A stretch of 64,000 nt of DNA from Caprimulgus europaeus (lineage: Eukaryota; Chordata; Aves; Caprimulgiformes; Caprimulgidae), in the NCBI GenBank assembly GCA_907165065.1, contig OU015527.1, positions 19,791,686 to 19,855,685 on the forward strand, given 5' to 3'. The translations under genes and the position numbers were made by a program. Positions 40,195 through 51,255 of the stretch are shown here, piece by piece. The notes below the pieces were generated by a model that worked only from the letters and a program-made list of their open reading frames with translations, was not told where the DNA came from and did no database searches. The stretch's first letter is position 1. Each line of letters begins with the position of its first letter.

Positions 40195-40217
40195 AATTAG
40201 CAACTGAGTTGCTAATT
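40195..40217. repeat. Perfect inverted repeat, 10-bp arms, 3-nt loop
   Basis: AATTAGCAAC and GTTGCTAATT are separated by TGA. The hairpin is short and AT-rich. Confidence 0.9.
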
Positions 40218-43200
40218 ATATGACTTCACATGTGCAGAGAAATCTTAGCTGCACTACTACAAAGACTGACTGGGACAATTTCTCCACTCCGATTTGATCC
40301 TTTCCTTCACATTCACAGTGTACATTAGCAAAGACTACTAAGATAGGATCTGTAAGATATGAATAGTATTTTTACCCATCTTTTTTTGATTTATTAATTC
40401 CTATACTAATGGCAGTACCAACAGTCTGAATTCTAAGCACAAAACTGATTCTAATTTCATACAGGAAAACAAAGCTGACCTATGTTAACTATGTCTACAT
40501 AAATCTGCATTTCAGTTGGGGTTTTGGAATCAGCAACCCATATCTCTTTTTTAATTAAACTCATCCAGGGACAGCTGACACTGTGAGTTTACGTGTTCTG
40601 CTTTTGTGGCTATATTAAAACTTGTTACTGTCCCTGACAATCTTTTAGAAGTCAAAGCAATCATACACGCACAGAGGTATGAAAGAACAAGCTCTTAGCA
40701 AAGTCAGTTTGTAACACTGGTTATGAACTTGGGAAATGTTTTCACACACTGAGACAATAATGGATACAGGCAATGTGATGCAATGTGTGAGCACTTTAGC
40801 TGTGTGTTAGTAAGGAAGAGAATTGCCATGGCCTTATTAACATTTCCTTTACCTGTGCAAGACCCAAATAACCTTCATTTCAGGACCTTAGTCCTTTTTA
40901 CATTATCAAAGCACTATATAAAGTGCTAAAAGTCTTGACCTTTGATCATCTGTGAATATTGGGTCACCACCAACATTCAGACACTTCTGTTGATATAATT
41001 TTTCCAGAGGAGCAGAGATCAAGTACCAGACATACATTCTGAAACTCTTACAGGCATCTGCATAGACATTTTGGATGCCAAGGGCTATTATTTAGACATT
41101 CACTCCCAGTTCAGGCACTTATAGACAGAGGAGAAAACCTACCTTTAGCCTAAGAGCAGTGTTGATATTTTTTATAATTGCAATGCTAAGATAATTAGCT
41201 TTCACCTTAACCTCTGGGGATAAGCCTGATTTGTAGCAATAGTTTCATCAGTTCAAACTAGTTTAAAAATATTTATAGCTTTTGGAACATAAAGTTAAGG
41301 TGATATAACTGTTTAACAATTTCAGCTCAGGGAGCAATTAATGGTTTATCATAAACAACATCAAATTTGAATGAAAAGCTTTCCACGTAAGTCTTTTTTT
41401 TCTAGAAAAGTCTAGCAGAGATATTAGTATTCCTGCTGTAAACTCCACCACCAGATAAAAACATGCAAAAAAAAGACAAGTGTATAGATATACATGTCCC
41501 ATACATAAACTATTCTTACAAGGTTCTTGTTGATAGGAACATTGCAGTTGCCTAGATCACCCACTTTCCTATTTTTTTTTCAACTCATCCCTCTATCCTG
41601 TCAGCTTTCCTTTCTCACTTACAACTGATTCTGGATTTCTCTCTTCTCCTGTGGGGCACCTCCAGCTCTACTTGATCTGATATATTTATTCCTAAAATGG
41701 TGCCAGATCAGTGCTGTCCCCTATGTTGCCCTAGTAACACCAGCTTTCACAAGCTGTTACTGGGATGTTCTTAAAAGCACTTCTCAGCTTTACGGCTCAC
41801 TCCCAAAAACCAGAAATGTTTCTACAAATTGATGTCCCAGGTTAACACTTCCTCCTTCTTGTGCCAAATGAAACTATATCCTGCTGTGACATGTGTAAAA
41901 ATCCATTGTTACTTATGGAGGTAGCTGGGACAGGTTCATTTTTATTTATCTGTGCAAAAATTCCTTCTCATCGGTTTATTTTGGTACATATATTTTTTTT
42001 ATATAATTTTGCTGGCTTAACGTTCCACTCATCCTCTCCTATTATCCATTTCACCCATTTGCCACAGTTTACTTAAAATTAGATTTACTTCCCTTGGAGT
42101 AGCAATTTTATCCAGCTATATGCTCATTCAATGGGGATTAAACTTTATTTAAACCTTTAGACATTACTACAATAGAAGCAAGGAAAGAGCACTGTGACAT
42201 CAAATCTCTGTTCAGTTTTCTCTCCAGAATGATTGTTAAACTGATCATGAAAATCTGAATGATTTTTGTGTCTTTCTGGCAATGCTATGAGTCATCTATT
42301 TGTTCTCTTTTTGTCCTTATCTTTGATGACCTGCCTTGGCCACTGTGTTACCAAAAGCAGTAAATCACCCCTGTGGTGAATCACTATTCAGGATTCAGAT
42401 GTTTCCAATGAGTCATACTTAACCTTATAGAAAATAGAATGCTTAGACTACATAAATTGTGCACTATAACCATGGTGTATTTGGATATCCATGTCTGGAA
42501 AACAAAATTATGTATTTCAGTGGCAGAAGTAAAATAAAATGTTGAACAGTAGTCCCTACTTTAAATTTTGCATAAATAAATCCATTTTTTTGTTTAGTTA
42601 AAAAACATTGTTCAAAGTACGCATGAGAAAGAGAGCCTTACAATTTTTTTCCTGTCACTGCAGTCATGAACTTAACAAGATTTAGAGCAAGTGTTCTCCA
42701 TCTGCAAAGTGATAATATCACAAATTCCCACCCACAAAACAACAGAATTCATATCCAGAGATCCAGAATGAATTCAGGGACCCCATTTCAGAAATTAGGC
42801 ACGTTCAGATCCACTGTTCAGGAAAATATGTTGTATTGCATTTCCTTTCACTTACTCTTCTTTGCACTGTATTAGCCAATGTTAAGTGTGTACCTTCTGT
42901 TATAGAAATTCCCTGTGAGGCAAAGTTATTTGCAGTCAGCATTCCCTCCCATGTGCCTGCACAGACCACCTGTAGTTAATGAGAAGGTAGGATTGTCCTT
43001 TCTTTTTGTTTTAATTTCCATTCTTTTTAAGAAAGGAATTAGTGCTTCGGAACAATGAGTAGCAAGGGACTGAAATAGGCAAATGGAACAAAATAAGGCA
43101 ACAGAGTTTGCAGGCAGTGTGTTGTCAAAATAATTTGTTAGCTCCAAGGGGTGTGCTGGGGGAGGTGTTAAACTGAAGCTATACCCTTACACACCAAACT

Positions 43201-44502
43201 CGGACTCCAGTCTTGATTTGTCAGCAAGAGGACTCTGGCTGCTCTAAATGCCTCCTGAAAGTTGCCATAACTGGCTCCCTGATGAACTCTCCTTCTCCAG
43301 CAGTGAGCACAGATCCAATGAGATTCTACCTATGTTCTCACTCATTATCGTTGAGACAGTGAAAACTACTGAAAATTGCTTAGCTTTGTGGAAGAAAGAA
43401 TGCAGTAAGATACACAACAGCATAGTTTACCTGCATTGTCTGTGAGAGACAAGCAAATTTTAGTTTTGTCGGTTATAATAAAACTTAAAACTTTTGAAGT
43501 TTGGAGATACAAAATCAAAAATTTGTATTAACAAATGTTATGTAAGCTATTACTAGTAACATGATGTTTAGTAACTACAGCTTTCTTCCTTTAAATCTCT
43601 GCAGACATGAGGCCATTGGCTTTCGTGTACAAATTACATGATACCTGGATTAACAAAGTGCAAATTAGTAAGGTTTTAACATATTTAAACATGTTCAGAT
43701 CAAAATGTTAAGTATTTATCTTTGCTACACAAGATGTGGTTAACACTAGAAATTATACGTTCTCTTGTTAAGACATTGACACTGAAGTGTTTAAGTGTCT
43801 TAAATGACTGGTAATTCAGCTATGTGTTCAGCCTCGTAGTTTCAGCTGAAGGAAAGAATGCATTTATGCTGATGTAAAACTTAGAACTTTAAAATGCAAC
43901 AACGGATAGAGCTTGCAGGTATGCCTTATGCAAAACATTACTGGTCCACATGCCTTACAGATACACTTTTTTGTGTATTTGGACTTTGAAATGCACCTGG
44001 AGAGAATGCCAAGATGGTATCCTACTTAAAGGTATACATACACTGTATGTCAGCATGTTTGCTCAAAGGACACAACAGGAAATAGAATTATTAAGTACTT
44101 AGTATTCAAATTAAAGTCTATAAACAATTTTAAACATTCAGTAGATCATCAGACATGTCAGAACATGCATACTTTGTTGTCAGTGTACAAGGTAATGTTG
44201 TATAATACCTATAATTTATAATATTTCAGCCTCAAATAGAATATAATCATCTCAAGGTCATTAAAGCCTATGTTCCAAAGTGGTAATTCAAGTGTTGAGT
44301 TAGGTACAGTGTCTTCCACCTTAAATAGGAAGGAAAAAACTGGGAAATTAAAAGTTACTGTGGATACTGATACAGCAACAACAGCTACTTGAAAATGGTC
44401 TTGTAGCAATAAACATGTTTCTGATTGGAGTTCTCTGGAAAGGAAAACAAATATTTTCTACTAAAGAACACTGAACTTCGTTTTCATTCACAGACAGTAC
44501 AA

Positions 44503-44585
44503 TAACACTACATAGTTATCCACATAATAGTGATTTTTAGGCTAACACTACATAGTTATCCACATAATAGTGATTTTTAGGCTAA
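44503..44585. repeat. Perfect 40-bp tandem duplication
   Basis: The unit at 44503-44542 is repeated without mismatch at 44543-44582, and the match runs 3 bp into a third unit. It is single-copy sequence elsewhere in the window. Perfect identity suggests a recent slip or non-homologous repair event, or possibly an assembly artefact. Confidence 0.95.
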
Positions 44586-45195
44586 GCTTTGTAAATAAAT
44601 GTAAATGTAATGCAAGTAAATGTATTTACAGATCAAAAGGACGTATGGGTGTGTCTCCTTGCACAGGATTGTCTCTTATGAAATCCTGACACAGTTTATT
44701 GCTTTAACAAACTTCTTTCATTACTGGGCTTTTGGTGAGGAGTGTTATTCTTTCCCTAGTATAAATCACAGATGAAAGACAGACACTAAACAATTTGCCA
44801 ATAGCCACACTTGGACTGTGAACTAAATGTGGGTCTTCTAAATTGTGTATTAGCGCTGAAAGTGCTTAGACAACCATTTCCAGTCTGCAGAGTGTGAAAC
44901 ACCAGCCCTACTGATCACCAAAACAATTTTAAAAAAAAAAGCATATAAGTGAGAAGTGTGACTGTACTGACAGTGCTCATTACGCCATGATATAACCACA
45001 CAGGAGTCGTAAACTAAGTAATTTGAAATGTACCTCCAATTGCCTCCTCTGCAAACCTCTGCAAAAAAAGCAGAGGTTTGTTAGTGCTCGTGAAATGTTA
45101 TAATGTTCCCAACATGCTTATACTTAGTCTCAGTATTTTAGTTTAATTTCCTGTTTTTAAATACAGGAAGAGTAATAGTGGAGTTAAAAAGTATA
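44586..45195. other. Unique AT-rich DNA with a short perfect hairpin
   Basis: No gene seen. It contains the inverted repeat at 45052-45080. Confidence 0.6.
45052..45080. repeat. Perfect 11-bp inverted repeat with A7 loop
   Basis: CAAACCTCTGC, seven A, then GCAGAGGTTTG. The stem is perfectly complementary and about half GC, well above its AT-rich surroundings. It could form a stable RNA or DNA hairpin. It is too short for a pre-miRNA, and no known function is assigned. Confidence 0.9.
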
Positions 45196-45712
45196 CAAGT
45201 CCAGAGGAGGGCCGCAAGGATGATCAGGGGGCTGGAGCATCTCTCCTATGAGGACAGGCTGAGAGAGCTGGTGCTGTTCAGCTTGGAGAAGTGGAGGCTC
45301 TGGAGAGATCTTATACCGGCCTTCCAGTACCTGAAGGGGCTACAAGAAAGCTGGGGAGGGACTTTTTACGAGGACAGGTCGTGATAGAACAAGGGCTAAT
45401 GGCTTTAAACTGGAAGAGGGTAGGTTTAGATTATACATTAATTATAATAATTATATATAAATATAAATATAAATATATATATATAAATAATTATACATTA
45501 GAAAGAAATTCTTTACTGTGAGGGTGGTCAGACACTAGAACAGGTTGCCCAGAGAAGTTGTGGATGTCCCCTCCCTGGAAGTGTTTAAGGCCAGGCTGGA
45601 TGAGGCTTTGAGCAACCTCATCTAGTGGAAGGTGTCTCTGTCCACAGCCAGGGGGTTGGAGCTAGATGATCTTTAAGATCCCTTCCAACCCAAACCATTC
45701 TATGATTCTATG
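45196..45712 (+). mobile_element. CR1 LINE 3' fragment interrupted by a 60-bp AT-rich expansion
   Basis: It begins in the C-terminal part of ORF2 ([24 protein letters not shown], 45199-45270), continues with [22 protein letters not shown], and ends with the normal 3' UTR (GGAGCTAGATGATCTTTAAG, then CCATTCTATGATTCTATG). Frames are broken. Between GGTTTAGA (45423-45430) and GAAAGAAATTCTTTAC (45501-45516), where CR1 normally reads straight through, lies an AT-only stretch. It is bounded by two copies of TTATACATTA (45431-45440, 45491-45500). Same subfamily look as the CR1 at 5868-7350. Confidence 0.93.
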
Positions 45713-46182
45713 TGATATAGCTTGTGACTCAACACATGACAATCATTCACTACCGTCTTTCAATTTATCCTTCCCTTTTTTGTTTTGACATACTTCTGGA
45801 AGGCAAACCTGGCTGTCTAGTGATTTATTTTCACCTCCGAGAGGATGATCTGGAACTCAGAGGTGAAGGTCTTCCCAAGATCTGTCTTTAATTTTTAGGA
45901 CACTTTTAGGACTAAACACAGGAGACAGGTAAAAACAAATTTAACCAAAGATTCCCTACAAAACAGTGGTTTGACCAGTCAAGAAAATGAAACGTATAAA
46001 AACCAAAACAAAACAAAACAAACAAACAACAAAAAACCACGTATGTAAAGAAAATAAATAGAAACTGAACCAAAATTGTCACATAGCATTTCAAACATGC
46101 TCAAAACTTGTTAAATAGCTAGAACATAGTGAATTTAAAATGTTCCTCAGTGAAAATATAAAAATTAGTCCAATTTTAACAT
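45713..46182. other. Unique DNA with (AAAAC)n-like tract
   Basis: No gene seen. An imperfect AAAAC/AAAC repeat lies at about 46003-46037. Confidence 0.6.
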
Positions 46183-46188
46183 GTTATC

Positions 46189-46525
46189 TGTCTCGACGGA
46201 GGGAAGACCCCGATACGCTCAATATGAGTGATCAGCAAGCTTCGTTTATTGATTATAAATGTGTGCTCCTTATATACAGTGGTTAATTAAGCTCCTACAT
46301 ATTCTTAAAGACCTATACTGATTGGTTTATTAATTATCCTGGGAACCTCTTCCTTCGTGGTGAGCTCAGTTCTTCTTATCTCATGTCCAATTAACTACAG
46401 GCATTCTGTAGTTTGTTTTGTTAAATGTCGAGGGCATCTTGACCCTGTCATATCAGCACCTACACCAGATGTGTGCAGTGCTCTGCCAACAGTTGCAGTG
46501 GGTCTCACGTAGCCAGTTCTCCACA
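46189..46525 (-). mobile_element. Solo LTR, ERVK-like, 337 bp, perfect 6-bp target duplication
   Basis: On the minus strand the LTR begins TGTGGAGAACTGGCTACGTG and ends ...CCCTCCGTCGAGACA, the TG...CA form. It is flanked by perfect GTTATC duplications (46183-46188 and 46526-46531). A 6-bp duplication is typical of ERVK-type integrases. Reading on the minus strand, a TATA-like element (GTATATAAGG, about 46268-46277) is followed some 20 bp later by AATAAA (complement at 46245-46250) and then the conserved GAGCGTATCGGGGTCTTCCCTCCG end. This fits a U3-R-U5 layout with a very short R. No internal viral genes remain. Confidence 0.92.
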
Positions 46526-46531
46526 GTTATC

Positions 46532-47976
46532 TATATTACTATTTCAGATTATTACTCTTATATTTTACTGTATTTCAGCATAATATAAGAAGCTTTATAT
46601 TCTCATGATATTAATCACAAGCAATGAAATTTGGGGAGACGGGAAAGAACAAAACTTACATGTGTAACATACTGCTATATAAGAAAACGTGTGGTGTTTT
46701 GTTTTCTTTTTTTTTTTTTAATTCAATATTCTCCTATGGGCAAAGGCAAAGAAAAGAGCAAGGAGACACAATGGAATAACTAATGCTAGGCTAAAGGTAA
46801 AGCTAAAGGAAAGAAAATTTTAAAAGACTAAAAAGGCCCCAGCTCTTATAGTCAGTTTACTTCATGATCCAGGTATCTAAAATAACACACTAAAATAGCT
46901 CACACTTATATTTTTAAAAGACCTACTGAACCTTGAAAACATATCTTGAATTATAACTGTTTACTTTCCATAAAACTAAAAAAACAGCAAGATCCTTTTT
47001 CTTTTAGAAAAATACTAATTCACCTCTGTTAGCAGCTGCAGAATGGTGCTGCACACCCAGGGGACTTCCTCCCTGCATCCCAAGGTGGGCCAGCTGCAGG
47101 AGTAGAACCACACCAGTTGGAGCGGAAACCTGAGGTTGCTTTTCTAAGTGGGATGGGCACAGTGGGTGGGTCATGGTTCCTGTTCTATGATTCTTGCACA
47201 TTCCATGCAGACACGCTCACACCAGCTGCAGCCCTAGTCCCAGGGCCAACTCATGACAACACCACAGGCGCACAGCATGGGACAGGCACTTGCTGGTCAC
47301 CTTGTCCAAGTCTGTGCTGGCATATGGCTTCCCTGCACCAACTTCATCTCCAGCTCTGCATCCTGCGACATGCTGAACCTCCATGGATACGTTCCCCCTG
47401 GGGGGCCTTGTTGTCATTATTTTCACTGTTTCTTGCTTTCTCACTCGAAGGGTCCACAAAAACCACCAAGAGTCATCTAGCTCCAGGCCAATCTCTTTTA
47501 CTTTCTCCATATCTTAAGCCAATTAGCTGTTATTACCTGAGTTACTACTGCCTTCTGACCTCCTGCTTCAAATGTGCTACAAAGATTTAAAGTTGATAAC
47601 AATTCATTGGTCTTTCTCTATTTCTTTCCCTGGCATTCCCAAACCTCTAAAACAGGCCAGATAGGTAAGGTTCAGGTCGCAGTTAGCAGTGCTTTCAGGT
47701 ATCTTCACCATGCCAAGTGTCTGTGCTTCTTTTTATTTCCAGTATGTACAAGGACCATCTTATTGTTGAGAGCTGGGCAAATGTATTTTAAGCCTCATTC
47801 TGTCTGAGAGGTGCTTTCAAACGTGTGGTTTCAGCCCATGATACTTAGAAAGGTCTCAAATTACAATCTCACTCTTCTACAGCTGGGCTAAATGCTGTAG
47901 CTGAAAATCGTCTTCCTTTTCCATCTTGTAAGTCTGCTTGTTAAGTTGTCATAGACTTCCTGACTAGTTTAATTTT
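46532..47976. other. Non-coding stretch with an unassigned GC-richer block (47016-47480)
   Basis: 46532-47015 is AT-rich with no feature. 47016-47480 is clearly GC-richer and holds overlapping open frames on both strands (157 codons plus at 47117-47590, 97 codons minus at 47217-47510). Neither has a recognisable domain. The block could be an old retroviral or exonic remnant. I could not place it. Confidence 0.5.
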
Positions 47977-48239
47977 GTTTCTGTGCTGATTTTGGCTGGG
48001 ATAGAGTTAATTTTCTTCACAGTAGCTGGTATGGGGCTGTGTTTTCGATTTGTGCCAAAACCAGTGTTGATAACACAGGGATGCTTTAGTTACCGCTGAT
48101 GGTGCTTACACAGAGGCAAGGCCTTTTCTGCTTCTCACACCACACCACCAGTAGGGAAGCTGGGGGTGCACAAGGAGTTGGGAGGGGACACAGCTGAGAC
48201 AGGTGACCCCAGCTGACCAAAGGGATGTTTCATACAGTA

Positions 48240-48262
48240 TGACGTCATGCTCAGCATATAAA
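48240..48262 (+). promoter_or_regulatory. LTR core promoter: CRE (TGACGTCA) and TATA box
   Basis: A perfect palindromic CRE/ATF site TGACGTCA (48240-48247) lies 9 bp upstream of TATAAA (48257-48262), inside the U3 part of the LTR at 47982. Transcription, if any, would start about 25-30 bp downstream, around 48290. Activity is inferred from motifs only. Confidence 0.7.
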
Positions 48263-48434
48263 GCTGGGGGCAGAAGAAGGAAGGGGGGACGTTCAGAGTG
48301 ACAACGTTTGTCTTCCTAAGTAACTGTTATGTGTGATGGAGCCCTGCTTTCCTGGAGATGGCTGAACATCTTCTTGCTGATGGAAATGAATTCTCTGTTT
48401 TGCTTTGCTCATGCATGTGGCTTTTGCTTTACCT

Positions 48435-48440
48435 ATTAAA
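48435..48440 (+). promoter_or_regulatory. Variant polyadenylation signal ATTAAA in LTR
   Basis: ATTAAA is the common variant poly(A) signal. It is followed by a T/GT-rich stretch (CTGTCTTTATC), as expected for the R region of this LTR. Confidence 0.6.
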
Positions 48441-48804
48441 CTGTCTTTATCTCAACTCACGAGTTTTCTCACTTTTAGTCTTCCGATTCTCTCCCACATC
48501 CTAACTGGGGAGAGCAATTGAGCAGCTGCATGGTGCTTAGTTGCTGGCTGGGGTTACACCACAACAATTTCCTCTAGCCCAATCAAATGTTCCAACTACT
48601 TGGCTCATTTGAAAGAGGGCTTAGGCATCTAACACTGGGGAAGAAATCACAGCCACTAATTGCTTTGTTGCTTACTGCTGACATGTCACTTGCATTGATC
48701 ACAGGGATCTCCAAGTTGGTATTTCAGGGTCAGTGCCACACTGTGACAGCCAGGTACATGTCTTCTAGCAGTGAATGAGTTCAGATCCCAGCACCCAAGA
48801 GCTT

Positions 48805-48843
48805 TGTGTATCACCGTCTACTAGTGTGTATCACCGTCTAGAC
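48805..48843. repeat. 20-bp tandem duplication (two copies)
   Basis: GTGTATCACCGTCTA occurs at 48806-48820 and 48826-48840. Confidence 0.9.
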
Positions 48844-48888
48844 TAGAAATACGTTTCAACATTGTTGGCAGAATATGCTAACCCCTAA

Positions 48889-49667
48889 AACTTACAGAAC
48901 AGAGGTGTGGGGGGGGCGATTGTGAGAGTTGGCTGTGCTCCAGACTCCATGTCAAGAGGGGTGGCTGTGGCTCCTGCCTGCCATTGTGGAGTGTGTTACC
49001 AAGGAAACCACAGGTATGGTGCGCATCTCCTGTCCCCACCCTGGGATAAGGTGCCCCGATGGCCACATGGCCTGGCCCTGAGGGCAGGGGCACGTGACGA
49101 ACTCTTGAAGGGCACATGGACTAACATGATAGGGCACTGCAAACCCTCCAAATCACTGATTGGTGGAAGACTGTTGCAACAAAGACACCAAAGCATATGA
49201 ATGAAGCCCTCAGGGGGATATGTTTTTCTCTCTCTCCTTGAAGCAGACCACCACCGTGCCACCAGACACTGGGACGCCCCCAGTATATCATCTCCCTGCC
49301 GACAGGAGCAGTAGAAATGAAACGGATGCCTGGTGGTGATACATGTTTACCTTTCTCTTACACTTACCCACCTCATCTCTCTCTTTTTTCTCTCTCTTTC
49401 TCCTTTCACCCATTTTGCTTCCTCTCTTTCCCCTTTTCCTTGCACGTTTGTTGTTGGACAAACAAAGTGATCTGGCACTCGACTCCCTTCAGAGTCTTAA
49501 TTCTGTTCCTTAGAATACAACAAAACCTGGTCACAATAGGATGCTCAATTGTATATCACTTAGGAGTTAAGCCTAGCCACCCCTAGCCACTGGATTTTTC
49601 TGAGGTCGGTTAGAAAGCAAGGGGGCTTAACTTCTGCCAAATTATTTTACCCAGTATCAGAACACTT
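48889..49667 (+). mobile_element. Possible degraded LTR or retroviral remnant, unassigned
   Basis: This 0.8-kb stretch is GC-richer at its left half, has a pyrimidine-rich centre (49378-49440) and a right part with words reminiscent of a retroviral R-U5 (GATCTGGCACTCGACTC at 49470-49486, TTTTTCTGAGGTCGG at 49595-49609). CAGAACA occurs near both edges (48895-48901 and about 49658-49664), which might be a target duplication. No clean TG...CA ends, TATA box or AATAAA were found. It may instead be unrelated unique DNA. Confidence 0.3.
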
Positions 49668-49928
49668 ATGACATCTGGGCTGCATAAGTACATTCTAACA
49701 CTGAAAAGGGCATGCTCTAAGCCAGGTGTCCTCAAACTTTTTAAACAGGGGGCCAGTTCACTGTCCCTCAGACACTGTCGGGGGCCAGACTATAGTTTGG
49801 AAAAAAAGGAACAAATTCCTATGCACACTGCACATATTTTATTTGTAGTAGTGCACAAAAAAAAACAGGAAAAAGAATGCAATATTTAAAATGAAGAACA
49901 ATTGTAATCAACAAAACCAAATAATATT

Positions 49929-51223
49929 TCAATGTGAACTATGGGCCTGCTTTTGGCTAGTGAGATGGTCAATGTTAGGTTCCATATTTGTCAGTGGTAG
50001 TCGTAGCAAGTGATGCAAGTGTTCATCAGTTAGTCTGCATCTGATTGGAGATTTCAGATGTTTCATTTGAGAAAAAGTCTGCTGACAGACAGAGGTGCTG
50101 CCAAAGACAGTTGCAGTTTTGAGTGCATGGTTCCTGAGATTATGATATGTCTCTGAGGGGAGAGATGCATAGAAATTAGCAAGGCTGCTTGATTTGAATG
50201 CATCTTCCAGCCAGTCACAAGTCTGTAGTTTGGCCAATTCCATTTGGTAAATCGGATCAACAGTTTCAATGTCAACAGAAAATGGGTTCTGGAAGAGCTG
50301 TATGCCCTGGTCATGGAGACGAAGCTCTTTAAATCTAATCTGAAACTCCTTTGCAACATTTCTAGTACATCTGTACATGTATGGCTATTGGATGTGAATG
50401 GTTGCATTTGTCCATCTCTTTGTTCATGCGTGCAACCACTCCTTTCATGGACTCCATCATGCTAGGAGCACCATCAGTTGTCACACTGAATAGTTTACCC
50501 CAGTCCAGCTCCAAATCATTCATAGTTTGGCAAACTTTCTCATAGATATCCTCTCCTGTAGTTGTTCCTTTGATGCCTTTCAGTGCACCAAGCTCCTCTG
50601 TGACTTCGAAAGAATCATTTGTCCCACAAATGAAAACTAGAAGTTGTGCAGAATCACGAACATCATTGCTTTCCTCTCATTTCCAATGAGAAATAGCAAA
50701 GTATTTTTGAGGAGTTTTGCAACTGCAGATTCAAATTTTCCCCCATTTCTTCAATCCTTCGTGTAATTGTAGGTCCTGAAAGACTCACTGTACTAAATAA
50801 ATCCGCCTTCTCTGGACACATCTCTTTGGCAACGGAAAGGAGGCATTCTTTAACTAATTCTCCCTCTATGAATGCTCTGCCAGTGCGCGCTATGAGCTTG
50901 GCAACTTGATAGCTTGTTCGAAGTGATGATATATTGAGCTGCTTTTGCTTCATAAAAGTATTCTGCTGAGTTGTCAATCCATGTTTCAGTCTTAATATTT
51001 TATCTTTTCTCACTTGTCCAACCAAAGAATCATATTTATTTTTATGTTGAGTTTCATAATGTCCACGCAAATTGTATTTCTTGAACACAGACACTGAATT
51101 CTGGCACATCAGACAAACAGCTCTTTCTTTGTACTCCGTGAAAAAATAATCAGAAGTCCACTTTTCTTGGAATACTGAGTCAATTTTTCTTTTTTTTGAC
51201 CTGTTGGAGGGCACACTTTCCAC
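49929..51223 (-). pseudogene. hAT transposase, broken (BED finger and hATC end kept, core deleted)
   Basis: The N-terminal 186 codons (51223-50663) begin at a good Met and carry a BED-type zinc finger: C37-x2-C40 (CLMC) with H55 and H60 (HYETQH). They then continue into a Charlie-like region (ARTGRAFIEGELVKECL, PTITRRIEEM). A frameshift near 50680 moves the reading into another frame, recovered as ESNDVRDSAQLLVFICG, GTTTGEDIYEKV and SVTTDGAPSMM (about 50678-50440), which contains an expected catalytic Asp. Sequence is then lost between the HPIAIH block (about 50395) and the C-terminal part, so much of the RNase-H-like core is deleted. The last piece (50378-49929) has the hATC dimerisation region (FGSTSVCQQTFSQMKHLKSP, RLTDEHLHHLLRL). 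The product cannot be functional. The family also gave rise to host genes such as the GTF2IRD2 C-terminus, but nothing here suggests domestication. Confidence 0.92.
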
Positions 51224-51255
51224 TGGTGCTGGCTCGCTTGTCCTGCCTGGGAGCT

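Larger units (their letters stand above)
36628..44502. other. AT-rich unique DNA, no gene seen
   Basis: Nearly 8 kb without recognisable coding, RNA or mobile-element sequence. A 22-A tract (39172-39193) and a short perfect hairpin (40195-40217) are listed separately. Open frames up to about 100 codons (for example the minus frame at 36403-36708, which partly overlaps the LTR) show no family features. Confidence 0.6.
47982..48566 (+). mobile_element. Solo LTR (ERVL-type), 585 bp, plus strand
   Basis: The LTR starts TGTGCTGATTTTGGCTGGGA and ends GGCTGGGGTTACACCACAACA. Flanks GTTTC (47977-47981) and ATTTC (48567-48571) are a 5-bp target duplication with one mismatch. The words ATAGAGTTAATTTTC and TTTATCTCAAC link it to the minus-strand LTRs at 25463 and 54400. 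Control signals are visible and listed separately: a CRE at 48240-48247, TATAAA at 48257-48262 and ATTAAA at 48435-48440. It is well preserved and has no attached viral genes. Confidence 0.93.

Noticed and set aside
47117..47590. 157-codon plus-strand open frame
   Set aside because: No recognisable domain, and an overlapping minus frame of similar quality exists. Explained by local GC-richness; kept only as an unassigned block.
46526..47981. ERVK-like and ERVL-type LTRs at 46 and 48 kb as the two LTRs of one provirus
   Set aside because: The two LTRs are unrelated in sequence, lie in opposite orientation and have different target duplications, and no gag/pol/env similarity lies between them.
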